From: Streptomyces xantholiticus | GTDB taxonomy: Bacteria > Actinomycetota > Actinomycetes > Streptomycetales > Streptomycetaceae | Direction: 5' to 3' | DNA: 36,069 nt | NCBI RefSeq assembly: GCF_014651015.1 | Contig: NZ_BMWB01000031.1 | Span: 41,605-77,673, forward strand | The notes under the pieces: model-generated | Told to the model about the DNA's origin: nothing | Seen by the model: only the letters and a program-made list of their open reading frames with translations | Databases searched by the model: none | Part shown: positions 23,513 to 36,069 of the stretch, piece by piece | Position numbering within the stretch: the first letter of the stretch is position 1 | Layout: each line of letters opens with the position of its first letter | Position numbers and translations under genes: made by a program

Positions 23513-26281
23513 TTACGAGTGAGTCTCTCCCCGGATCACGGCGAGCACTCCATCCAGTTCGTCGGGTTTCACAAGAACGTCACGGGCCTTGGATCCCTCG
23601 CTCGGGCCGACGATGTTCCGCGACTCCATGAGGTCCATCAGCCGGCCGGCCTTGGCGAAGCCCACGCGCAACTTGCGCTGCAGCATCGAGGTCGAGCCGA
23701 ACTGGGTGGAGACGACGAGCTCGGCGGCCTGGCAGAGCAGATCGAGGTCGTCTCCGATGTCCTCGTCGATCTCCTTCTTCTGCTTGGTGCCGACCACCAC
23801 GTCGTCCCGGAAGACCGGAGCCATCTGGTCCTTGCAGTGCCGGACGACGGCGGCGACCTCGTCCTCCGTCACGAAGGCGCCCTGCATACGGGTGGGCTTG
23901 TTGGCGCCCATCGGCAGGAAGAGGCCGTCGCCCTTGCCGATCAGCTTCTCCGCGCCCGGCTGGTCGAGGATGACCCGGCTGTCGGCGAGCGAGGACGTGG
24001 CGAACGCGAGACGGGAGGGCACGTTCGCCTTGATCAGGCCGGTGACGACGTCGACCGACGGCCGCTGCGTCGCCAATACCAGATGGATGCCCGCCGCGCG
24101 CGCCAGCTGCGTGATGCGCACGATCGCGTCCTCGACGTCACGCGGTGCGACCATCATCAGGTCGGCCAGCTCGTCGACGATGACCAGGAGGTACGGATAC
24201 GGCTGGAGCTCGCGTTCGCTGCCCTCCGGCGGTTTCACCTTGCCCTGGCGAACGGCCTGATTGAAGTCGTCGATGTGCCGGTAGCCGTACGCGGCGAGGT
24301 CGTCGTAGCGCAGGTCCATCTCGCGGACCACCCACTGCAGCGCCTCTGCGGCCCGCTTGGGGTTGGTGATGATCGGGGTGATCAGGTGGGGGATGCCCTC
24401 GTACGCGGTGAGCTCGACCCGCTTGGGGTCGACCAGCACCATCCGCACGTCCTCCGGTGTCGCTCTTATCATCACAGAAGTGATCAGGCAGTTGATGCAG
24501 GACGACTTGCCGGAGCCGGTGGCGCCGGCGACCAGGACGTGCGGCATCTTCGCCAGGTTGGCCATCACATAGCCGCCCTCGACGTCCTTGCCCAGCGCGA
24601 CCAGCATCGGGTGGTCGTCCTCCGCGGCGTCCGCGAGACGCAGGACGTCGCCGAGGTTGACCATCTCGCGGTCGGTGTTCGGGATCTCGATGCCGACGGC
24701 GGACTTGCCGGGGATCGGCGAGATGATCCGCACGTCCGGGCTGGCGACCGCGTACGCGATGTTCTTGGTCAGGGCCGTGATGCGTTCGACCTTCACGGCG
24801 GGGCCGAGCTCGACCTCGTAACGGGTGACCGTGGGGCCGCGGGTGAAGCCGGTGACGGCCGCGTCGACCTTGAACTCGGTGAAGACGTTGGTCAGTGAGG
24901 CGACGACCGCGTCGTTGGCGGCGCTGCGGGTCTTGCCGGGGCCGCCTCGCTCGAGCAGGTCGAGCGAGGGCAGCGAGTAGGTGATGTCCCCGGACAGCTG
25001 GAGCTGCTCGGCCCTCGGTGGCAGCGGCTGGAGCTCCTCGCGCGCCGGCTTGGTCAGGTCGGGCACGACCCCCTCCGCCGGTGGGGCGGGCCGCTCCTCA
25101 CGGTCCGCGGGCTCGGGCTCCCGTGCGCTCGGCACGGGCGAGGAGGCGCGCTGACGCTCGGCGGTGACGTCCCGCGTGAGGTCCGCAACCAGCGGCGAGG
25201 GCGGCATGCCGTTCAGAACGGCCCCGTCGAGGGCGGCGGCCGCCGCCGCGGCGACGTCCACCGCGTCCATCTCCCGGCCGAGGGCCGGCTGGGCCGATGG
25301 ACGGCGTGGCCGGCGGCGCCTGGCGAGGGCCTCCGCCTCCGCGGAGTCCGGGTCGGGCCCGGCATGCGACGTGCCGCGGCCTGCCGCGCGACGCGAGCGC
25401 GCGGGCAGCGCCTCCCGCCACTGCTCCTCGTACCGCTCGTCGTCGGGCTCCTTCCCGGCGTCGGGGCCGTGCAGCGGCTCGACGATGCCGAGCTTCGAGC
25501 CGAGCAGCCGCAACCGCTGCGGGATGGCGTTGACGGGCGTGGCGGTGACGACGAGCAGACCGAAGACGGTCAGCAGCACCAGCAGCGGCACCGCGAGCAC
25601 CTCACCCATGGCGAAGATCAGCGGTTTGGACACGGCCCAGCCGATCAGACCGCCCGCGTCCTGGACCGCCTCCGTGCCCTCGCCACGGCCGGGCGATCCG
25701 CACGCCATGTGGACCTGGCCGAGCACGCCGATGACGAGCGCGGAAAGGCCGATGACCACACGGCCGTTGGCCTCGGGCCGCTCGGGATAGAGGATGAGCC
25801 GCACGGCGATCGCGCCCAGCAGTATCGGCGCGAGCAGATCGAGCCGGCCGAACGCGCCGGTGATCAGCATTTCGACGAGATCGCCGACCGGACCGCGCAG
25901 ATTCGACCAGGTGCCCGCCGCGACGATCAGTGCAAGGCCGAGAAGCAGCAGCGCAAGTCCGTCCTTGCGATGCGCCGGGTCCAGCCCCTTGGCGCCACGC
26001 CCTATGCCGCGGAACACCGCGCCGACGGTGTGCGCGAGGCCCAACCAGACGGCACGCACCAGGCGGTACACACCCCCGGTCGGGGACGGTGCGGGCTTCG
26101 GGGCGGCCGCCTTCTTGGCCGCTGCCTTCCTCGCAGGAGCCTTCTTGGCGGGCACGGTCTTCTTGGGGGCGGTCCTCTTGGGGGGCGCCGCCTTCTTCGC
26201 GGCACCGCTAGTACGGCCGGCGCGCGGCTTCGCAGTGCCCGCCGTGCCCTGGGAACCCTTGCCGGACGTACGTGAGGCCAT
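23513..26281 (-). CDS. ftsK: DNA translocase FtsK/SpoIIIE
   Basis: Septal DNA pump that clears chromosomes from closing septa, in Streptomyces at sporulation. It has 922 residues. Residues 1-65 are a Lys/Ala/Pro-rich basic tail. Four to five membrane helices lie at about 100-260, followed by a charged linker to about 440. The motor has Walker A AGATGSGKSS with its Lys at 592 and a Walker B region LLVIVDELADLMM. The C-terminal gamma domain (from about residue 840, ending in VRGE-like residues) would recognise polar DNA sequences. The ATG at 26281 follows no strong ribosome site; an upstream extension to 26380 looks non-coding. Its place beside the osa genes matches S. coelicolor SCO5750. Confidence 0.96.
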   Translation of the reverse strand: MASRTSGKGSQGTAGTAKPRAGRTSGAAKKAAPPKRTAPKKTVPAKKAPARKAAAKKAAAPKPAPSPTGGVYRLVRAVWLGLAHTVGAVFRGIGRGAKGLDPAHRKDGLALLLLGLALIVAAGTWSNLRGPVGDLVEMLITGAFGRLDLLAPILLGAIAVRLILYPERPEANGRVVIGLSALVIGVLGQVHMACGSPGRGEGTEAVQDAGGLIGWAVSKPLIFAMGEVLAVPLLVLLTVFGLLVVTATPVNAIPQRLRLLGSKLGIVEPLHGPDAGKEPDDERYEEQWREALPARSRRAAGRGTSHAGPDPDSAEAEALARRRRPRRPSAQPALGREMDAVDVAAAAAAALDGAVLNGMPPSPLVADLTRDVTAERQRASSPVPSAREPEPADREERPAPPAEGVVPDLTKPAREELQPLPPRAEQLQLSGDITYSLPSLDLLERGGPGKTRSAANDAVVASLTNVFTEFKVDAAVTGFTRGPTVTRYEVELGPAVKVERITALTKNIAYAVASPDVRIISPIPGKSAVGIEIPNTDREMVNLGDVLRLADAAEDDHPMLVALGKDVEGGYVMANLAKMPHVLVAGATGSGKSSCINCLITSVMIRATPEDVRMVLVDPKRVELTAYEGIPHLITPIITNPKRAAEALQWVVREMDLRYDDLAAYGYRHIDDFNQAVRQGKVKPPEGSERELQPYPYLLVIVDELADLMMVAPRDVEDAIVRITQLARAAGIHLVLATQRPSVDVVTGLIKANVPSRLAFATSSLADSRVILDQPGAEKLIGKGDGLFLPMGANKPTRMQGAFVTEDEVAAVVRHCKDQMAPVFRDDVVVGTKQKKEIDEDIGDDLDLLCQAAELVVSTQFGSTSMLQRKLRVGFAKAGRLMDLMESRNIVGPSEGSKARDVLVKPDELDGVLAVIRGETHS

Positions 26282-26409
26282 GGTGGTGAGGTTACCGGTG
26301 TCGACGGCAGCGGACACGTGTGCCCACTGCCTCACCCGTTCGTGTCGTTGCTGAAGTGCCGGAAACTGACGCGCCCTCAAGCACCAGGAGACGCCCGGAA
26401 AGTACGTAC

Positions 26410-27093
26410 CTAGCTCTGCGAGGGCAGCGTCGGAGAGCCGCCGCCCGTGCCGGGCTCCAGCGCGTCAAGGGCCCTGCGCAGACCGGTGAGTTTGCGCTCG
26501 AGGTGGGCGGCCGTCGCCACGGCCGCCGCGTCCGCCGAATCGTCGTCGAGCTGCTTGGAGAGCGCCTCCGCCTGCTCCTCGACGGCGGCGAGGCGCGCGG
26601 ACAGCTCGGCGAGGAGACCCGCGGGCTCCCGGCCGGCACCCGCTTCGGCCTGGCCGCTGCCCTCGAGCTGGAGCCGCAGCAGCGCTGCCTGCTCGCGCAG
26701 TTGGCAGTTCTTCATGTAGAGCTCGACGAAGACCGAGACCTTGGCCCGCAGCACCCAGGGGTCGAACGGCTTCGAGATGTAGTCCACGGCACCGGCCGCG
26801 TAGCCGCGGAAGGTGTGGTGGGGGCCGTGGTTGATCGCGGTCAGGAAAATGATCGGGATGTCCCGGGTCCGCTCGCGCCGTTTGATGTGCGCGGCGGTCT
26901 CGAATCCATCCATGCCAGGCATCTGGACATCCAGCAGAATGACCGCGAAGTCGTCCGTCAGCAGCGCCTTGAGCGCCTCCTCCCCTGACGATGCCCGCAC
27001 CAGCGTCTGATCGAGCGCGGAGAGGATGGCCTCCAGCGCAAGCAGATTCTCCGGCCTGTCATCGACCAGGAGGATCTTGGCCTTCTGCACCAT
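26410..27093 (-). CDS. osaB: Response regulator OsaB (receiver plus coiled coil)
   Basis: 227-residue response regulator. The receiver holds Asp11/Asp12, phosphoacceptor Asp55, Thr85 and Lys108. The region after about residue 130 has no DNA-binding or enzyme domain; heptad-like Leu/Ala/Glu stretches suggest coiled coils, interrupted by a Gly-rich link. In S. coelicolor the corresponding OsaB is needed for osmoadaptation and sporulation on high-osmolarity medium. An AGGAGG site 7 nt before the ATG at 27093 fixes the start; a frame open to 27207 and beyond is Gly/Pro-rich and unlikely. It lies downstream of osaA on the same strand, 274 bp away, with a direct-repeat element in the gap, so it may have its own promoter. 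The output is probably protein-protein. Confidence 0.88.
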   Translation of the reverse strand: MVQKAKILLVDDRPENLLALEAILSALDQTLVRASSGEEALKALLTDDFAVILLDVQMPGMDGFETAAHIKRRERTRDIPIIFLTAINHGPHHTFRGYAAGAVDYISKPFDPWVLRAKVSVFVELYMKNCQLREQAALLRLQLEGSGQAEAGAGREPAGLLAELSARLAAVEEQAEALSKQLDDDSADAAAVATAAHLERKLTGLRRALDALEPGTGGGSPTLPSQS

Positions 27094-27237
27094 GCCCCGT
27101 CCTCCTCGCCCCGGCATGGGGTCTCCCCAGCTCGAAGAGCCGGGGGACGCGCCGGGCGCCGCCCCAGGGGACGACTCCCTTGCGCCGCCCGTCCTTGTGC
27201 CGGTCATGGTAGCCGCACCCCGCCCGTCGCCACACCC

Positions 27238-27259
27238 TGTCACCGTGATGTCACTGTGC
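27238..27259. promoter_or_regulatory. 11-bp tandem direct repeat upstream of osaB
   Basis: Two adjacent 11-nt units, TGTCACCGTGA and TGTCACTGTGC, match at 9 of 11 positions and are spaced by one helical turn. They lie about 145 bp upstream of osaB. The first unit also contains the palindrome TCACCGTGA. A second palindrome, GTTCCCCGGAAC, is at 27291-27302. Such spacing fits an OmpR-type response regulator or similar; the binder is unknown. Confidence 0.4.
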
Positions 27260-27367
27260 ACATACCGCAAACGTGGGGGGAGATCCGATAGTTCCCCGGA
27301 ACCTGCGGTCCCACACGCCTTCGGCCATATTCGATCAGCGACTCGCGCACAATCGCACGTCCGACAC

Positions 27368-32836
<5,469 letters not shown>

Positions 32837-32975
32837 CGTGTCCCTCCCGCAGGGGTTGACCGTACTCCTGGGCCGCCTCAGGAAGCCTGCCCAGTGTTTC
32901 ACCATGCCGGAACCAGGCGATAACAGTTCGGCAGCTTCGCATAGCGTCCCCGCCCCCGGAGGGCGGAAACAGCGG

Positions 32976-33021
32976 TAACCGGCATCCGCTCGGACAGCGA
33001 AGGTAAGTAACCTGGCATCCG
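32976..33021. promoter_or_regulatory. Direct-repeat element in the osaA-osaC divergent region
   Basis: TAACCGGCATCCG (32976-32988) and TAACCTGGCATCCG (33008-33021) are near-identical and about 32 bp apart, three helical turns. They lie between the divergent starts of osaA (32836) and osaC (33103) and are candidates for a shared operator. The 266-bp region also holds a 7-bp inverted repeat (33031-33037 with 33052-33058) in the probable osaC leader. No clear sigma-B-type promoter was recognised. Confidence 0.45.
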
Positions 33022-33102
33022 GCTGTCCAACCGCCCCGGTCCGCCCGGCAGGGGCGGTGTGGTGCACATCTACCACCGGGCACCGGGAGGGGCAGGCCGA
33101 TC

Positions 33103-35757
33103 ATGGCAGAGCCGGGCGTCGAGACGCGTACGAGGAGTTCTGTGATCACCGCGCGGGCGGCCGCCAGCTTCGACCCTGTCGGGCGGTCCGTAGCGACCGC
33201 CCGTGCCTTCGTCCGCGACACCCTCCAGGGGTGGGGACACTCCGACGTGGTGGACGACGCAGTGGTCCTCACCAGCGAGCTCGTCACGAACGCGGTGATC
33301 CACGCCGGCACGGCCGCCGACGTCCTGTGTCTGCGCTCGGAGGACGGTGTCCGCGTCGAGGTCGCCGACCGCTATCCCGAGCGGGAAGTACCGATACAGG
33401 GCGCGGGCCGCACCATCGCGAATCTCGACAGCGAGAACGGGCGCGGACTTCTCCTGTGTGCGGCGCTCGCCTCCCGCTGGGGCGTGGAATACACGCCCAC
33501 GCACAAGACGGTGTGGTTCCAACTGGACCTGCCGCAGCGGCCGGTGGGCACCCGGTCCGCCGGTCCGGTGCTGCCCACCTCCCTGCTGCCGGTGGCAGAG
33601 GAGCGGGTGCGGGTCGCTGTCGCGCAGATCGACCGCACCGGCACGATCGCCGTGTGGAACGAGGACGCCGAGCACCTCTTCGGGTACACGGCGGACCAGG
33701 TCGTCGGCAAGCCGCTCACCGACTTCGCCGCCTGGCCGCACACACCGGGCATCGGCACCGGCATCGCGGAGGCGTTCCGGCTCTCCCGGTGGGAAGGCAG
33801 CTACGGCATCCGTGGCAGCGACGGCCGCGTGATCCCGGTCTACGCCTCCCACCTGCGGGTACGCGACGTGAACGGCGAGCCGTCCACGGTCTGTCTGCTG
33901 GTGCGTGACGACGAGCGCGCCGTACTGCAGTCGCCCCAGCGCGTCTCCGGCAGAGACAGCGGCGCGGAGCACCGCACCACCGACCCGTTCGAGGTCTTCA
34001 TCGGCTCCCCCGCCCCCGACGACCTCGACGGCCTGCTCCAGCGCACCGTCGAACGGGCCAGGGACATGCTCGACGGGGACGCGGCTTTCCTGCTCCTGGC
34101 CACCGATGACGAGACGGAGCTGGAGGTCAGGGCCACGACAGGCCTCCCGTCCGCCCGGCAGCGCTTCGCCCGCGTTCCGGTGGAAGCCGGTTCAGGACGC
34201 TACGGCTCCGCACGGATGCCGGCCGTCCACGAGGACCTCACAGCCGTCCCCGGAGCGGTTCCGCTCCTCAACTCCACCGGCATGCGTTCCGTGGTCACCG
34301 TGCCGCTGAAGGTCGAGGGCCGGCTCACCGGCTCCCTCGGCGTCGCCGCCGAGTCCGCGGGCCGCTATTCCAACGAGGAGGCGCTGCGCCTGCAGTTCGC
34401 CGCGGACCGTATTGCGCTGGCCGTCGAATCGGCGCGGCTCGGCGAACTGGAGCGGCTGCGCCGCGGCTCACTGTCCTTCCTCGTCGAGGCCTCCGACCTG
34501 CTTGCCGGAACCCTGGACCGGGACCAGACGCTGGCCCTGATGGCACAGATGACGGTTCCCACGCTCGCCACTTGGTGCGCGGTCTACACGATCGCCGACC
34601 AGTCGTCCGAGCCGTACCTGAGCTATGTGCTGCACGAGGACGAGGAACGCATCGACGGCCTCAAGGCCCTCCTTTCGAAGATCGACCCGCCGGACCCGGT
34701 ACCGACGCCCGGCGCCCGGGTGTGGAACGCACCCGGTGAGGCCGCCCAGCGGGCGGCGCTGCTCACCTCCAAGCGCGAACTGGGACTTGGCTCCAGGCCG
34801 CCGGTGTCCTCAGGGATCGGAACCACGCTCGCCACGGCGGCAGCCGTCGGCGGTGAGACCGTCGTACTGCCGCTCGTCGCCCGCAACCGGGTGATCGGCA
34901 TGCTGACGCTCGGCAAACCGTCCGACGACCACTTCCGTCAAGAGATCCTCGAACTCGCGGAGGACCTCTCCCGGCGTGCGGCCCTCGCGCTGGACAACTC
35001 ACGGCTCTACTCGGAGCGCATGGCGATCAGCCAGTCCCTGCAGCGCAGCCTGCTGCCGCCGGAGCTGCCGCAGATTCCCGGTGTCGAGGTCGAGGTCATC
35101 TACCGTGCGGCCGGCGAGGGAAACGAGGTCGGCGGCGACTTCTACGATCTCTTCCCCATCCGTGACGGCGCGTACGGCTTCGCCATCGGCGACGTCTGCG
35201 GCACGGGCCCGGAAGCAGCGGCGGTCACCGGTCTCGCCCGCCACGCGCTGCGACTCCTCGCCCGGGAAGGCTTCGGCGGCCCCGCGGTCCTCGAGCGACT
35301 GAACGCGGCGATCCTCGATGAGGGCGCCCGCAGCCGCTTCCTCACACTTCTGTACGGGGAGCTGTGGCCGCAGGAGGACGGCAGCGCCGTCCTCAAGGTC
35401 GTCTGCGCCGGACATCCGCTGCCGTTGCGGCTGCGCCAGGACGGCACCGTGGAGCCGGCCGCCGAACCGCAGCCGCTCCTCGGCGTCTTGGACGACCTCG
35501 AGCTGTACGAGCAGATGGTGACGCTCGACCCGGGTGATGTGCTCCTGTGCGTGACCGACGGGGTCACCGAGCGCCGGGAAGGCACCCGCATGCTGGGCGA
35601 CGACGGCCTGAGCGATGTGCTGGCGAACTGCACCGGGCTGACGGCGGGAGCGGTCGCGGCGCGTGTCCTGCGTGCCGTGGAACGCTTCGCGGCTGAGCCT
35701 GCCTCGGACGACATGGCCATTCTGACGATGCGCGTCCCGGAGCCCCACCACGGCTGA
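33103..35757 (+). CDS. osaC: OsaC-type regulator: RsbW-like kinase, PAS, GAF, SpoIIE phosphatase
   Basis: 884-residue multidomain regulator. Residues of about 15-145 form an anti-sigma-type HATPase (ELVTNAVIHA and the later GRGLLL motif), about 165-285 a PAS domain (IDRTGTIAVWNEDAEHLFGY), about 300-620 two GAF-like domains, and about 645-880 a PP2C/SpoIIE phosphatase with metal-binding GGDFYD, GDVCGTG and SDDMA. In S. coelicolor the corresponding OsaC can bind and restrain SigB after osmotic stress. The ATG at 33103 has a GGGAGG site 12 nt upstream; an in-frame GTG at 33142 with GAGGAG 4 nt before it is a credible alternative. It is divergent from osaA, so the three genes probably form one osmotic-stress circuit. 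The kinase and phosphatase in one chain suggest a partner-switching switch. Confidence 0.93.
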   Translation: MAEPGVETRTRSSVITARAAASFDPVGRSVATARAFVRDTLQGWGHSDVVDDAVVLTSELVTNAVIHAGTAADVLCLRSEDGVRVEVADRYPEREVPIQGAGRTIANLDSENGRGLLLCAALASRWGVEYTPTHKTVWFQLDLPQRPVGTRSAGPVLPTSLLPVAEERVRVAVAQIDRTGTIAVWNEDAEHLFGYTADQVVGKPLTDFAAWPHTPGIGTGIAEAFRLSRWEGSYGIRGSDGRVIPVYASHLRVRDVNGEPSTVCLLVRDDERAVLQSPQRVSGRDSGAEHRTTDPFEVFIGSPAPDDLDGLLQRTVERARDMLDGDAAFLLLATDDETELEVRATTGLPSARQRFARVPVEAGSGRYGSARMPAVHEDLTAVPGAVPLLNSTGMRSVVTVPLKVEGRLTGSLGVAAESAGRYSNEEALRLQFAADRIALAVESARLGELERLRRGSLSFLVEASDLLAGTLDRDQTLALMAQMTVPTLATWCAVYTIADQSSEPYLSYVLHEDEERIDGLKALLSKIDPPDPVPTPGARVWNAPGEAAQRAALLTSKRELGLGSRPPVSSGIGTTLATAAAVGGETVVLPLVARNRVIGMLTLGKPSDDHFRQEILELAEDLSRRAALALDNSRLYSERMAISQSLQRSLLPPELPQIPGVEVEVIYRAAGEGNEVGGDFYDLFPIRDGAYGFAIGDVCGTGPEAAAVTGLARHALRLLAREGFGGPAVLERLNAAILDEGARSRFLTLLYGELWPQEDGSAVLKVVCAGHPLPLRLRQDGTVEPAAEPQPLLGVLDDLELYEQMVTLDPGDVLLCVTDGVTERREGTRMLGDDGLSDVLANCTGLTAGAVAARVLRAVERFAAEPASDDMAILTMRVPEPHHG

Positions 35758-35783
35758 GGTTCGAAGAGGCTGCCCGGGACAAT

Positions 35784-35817
35784 AAGAAGGCCCCCGCCGC
35801 ACGGCGGGGGCCTTCTT
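35784..35817. terminator. Bidirectional terminator between osaC and tRNA-Thr
   Basis: A perfect 16-bp stem (35784-35799 with 35802-35817) with the outer arms AAGAAGG/CCTTCTT, followed by T-rich sequence in both directions. It serves osaC on the plus strand and the tRNA on the minus strand. Confidence 0.92.
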
Positions 35818-35833
35818 CTCTACTTCTTGTCCG

Positions 35834-35906
35834 AGCCCCCAAACGGAATCGAACCGTTGACCTTCTCCTTACCATGGAGACGCTCTGCCGACTGAGCTAT
35901 AGGGGC
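35834..35906 (-). tRNA. tRNA-Thr (anticodon GGT)
   Basis: A 73-nt cloverleaf on the minus strand. The 7-bp acceptor stem is GCCCCTA with TGGGGGC, the D arm contains GCTCAGTCGGCAGAGC, the anticodon stem TCTCC/GGAGA encloses the loop ATGGTAA with anticodon GGT, and the T arm contains GGTTCGATTCC. The discriminator is U and CCA is not encoded. A TATGCT box at 35937-35932 could be the -10 element of its promoter, without a good -35. Confidence 0.95.
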
Positions 35907-36011
35907 CTGTTGCGCTGCGGCAACGACACAAAGCATACCCTGGATCAGGCGGTGCTTCGAACCACCTGCCGAGAAAATCCGGACAGCCGGCCATGACCGG
36001 GCCTGAACGCA

Positions 36012-36044
36012 GGAAAGCCCCGGAACGGTGTTCCGGGGCTTTCC
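36012..36044. terminator. Hairpin terminator at the right edge
   Basis: A perfect 15-bp stem (36012-36026 with 36030-36044) with a 3-nt loop and outer GGAAAG/CTTTCC arms. It lies about 105 bp upstream of the tRNA on the minus strand, so it most likely ends a gene outside the window. Confidence 0.85.
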
Positions 36045-36069
36045 CACAATGATTGTTCGGCGGCGTCCT

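Noticed and set aside
33103..33141. GTG at 33142 as the only osaC start
   Set aside because: It has a good GAGGAG site, but the ATG at 33103 is also preceded by GGGAGG; without mapping I kept the longer form and noted the alternative.
35820..36047. 75-codon minus-strand open frame over the tRNA
   Set aside because: It is a translation of the tRNA-Thr gene and its flanking terminators, a common false gene.

Overview
This window looks like the core chromosome of a Streptomyces or a close relative. Base composition is very GC-rich and third codon positions are almost all G or C. GTG starts and ATGA/GTGA stop-start overlaps are common. The gene order gluCD - (CDO, rhodanese) - recX - recA - AI-2E - azlCD - lhr - nei - SDR - dps - clgR - cinA - pgsA - rimO - rodZ-like - ftsK - osaB - osaA / osaC matches, from memory, the Streptomyces coelicolor SCO5747-SCO5775 neighbourhood. 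Parts of it (recX-recA, clgR-pgsA-ftsK, lhr-nei) also recall mycobacterial gene order. I see no prophage, insertion sequence, CRISPR array or biosynthetic cluster.

Layout. Positions 46-1616: two permease subunits of a polar amino acid (glutamate-type) ABC importer, closed by a strong hairpin terminator. 1792-3411: an FAD aromatic hydroxylase-type monooxygenase. 3408-4581: a sulfur cassette (cysteine dioxygenase plus rhodanese) preceded by a probable leaderless Cys-rich leader peptide; the last codons of that peptide can pair with the Shine-Dalgarno (SD) sequence of the dioxygenase. 4582-5064: non-coding, with a 72-nt direct repeat. 5065-6922: recA-recX on the minus strand, with two stacked DNA-damage promoters, one LexA/SOS type and one PafBC (RecA-NDp) type. 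6967-9701: an AI-2E family membrane protein, a DUF3046 protein and an unknown terpenoid-cyclase-like protein. 9734-11839: an AraC-family regulator followed by the AzlC/AzlD amino-acid exporter pair. 12016-17522: the giant helicase Lhr, behind another PafBC-like promoter, and the glycosylase Nei. 17550-19111: a short-chain dehydrogenase, a small membrane protein and Dps.

The minus-strand block 19275-26281 carries ftsK, a RodZ-like protein, rimO, pgsA, cinA and clgR. rimO-pgsA-cinA are chained by 3-4 nt overlaps, and clgR ends at a terminator with a T-tail. The right end is the osmoadaptation-type system osaB / osaA / osaC. OsaA is a 1822-residue soluble hybrid histidine kinase with ten exact 92-residue HAMP-type repeats. 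OsaB is a receiver with a coiled-coil tail and no DNA-binding domain. OsaC, divergent from osaA, joins an RsbW-like kinase, PAS, GAF and SpoIIE-type phosphatase. A bidirectional terminator and a tRNA-Thr(GGT) close the window.

The best candidates for regulation worth testing are the Cys leader/anti-SD device at 3408-3599, the PafBC-type promoters of recA and lhr, and the repeated sequence elements in the osa intergenic regions. The osa and Cys-leader themes have described relatives; I make no claim that a wholly new system is present.
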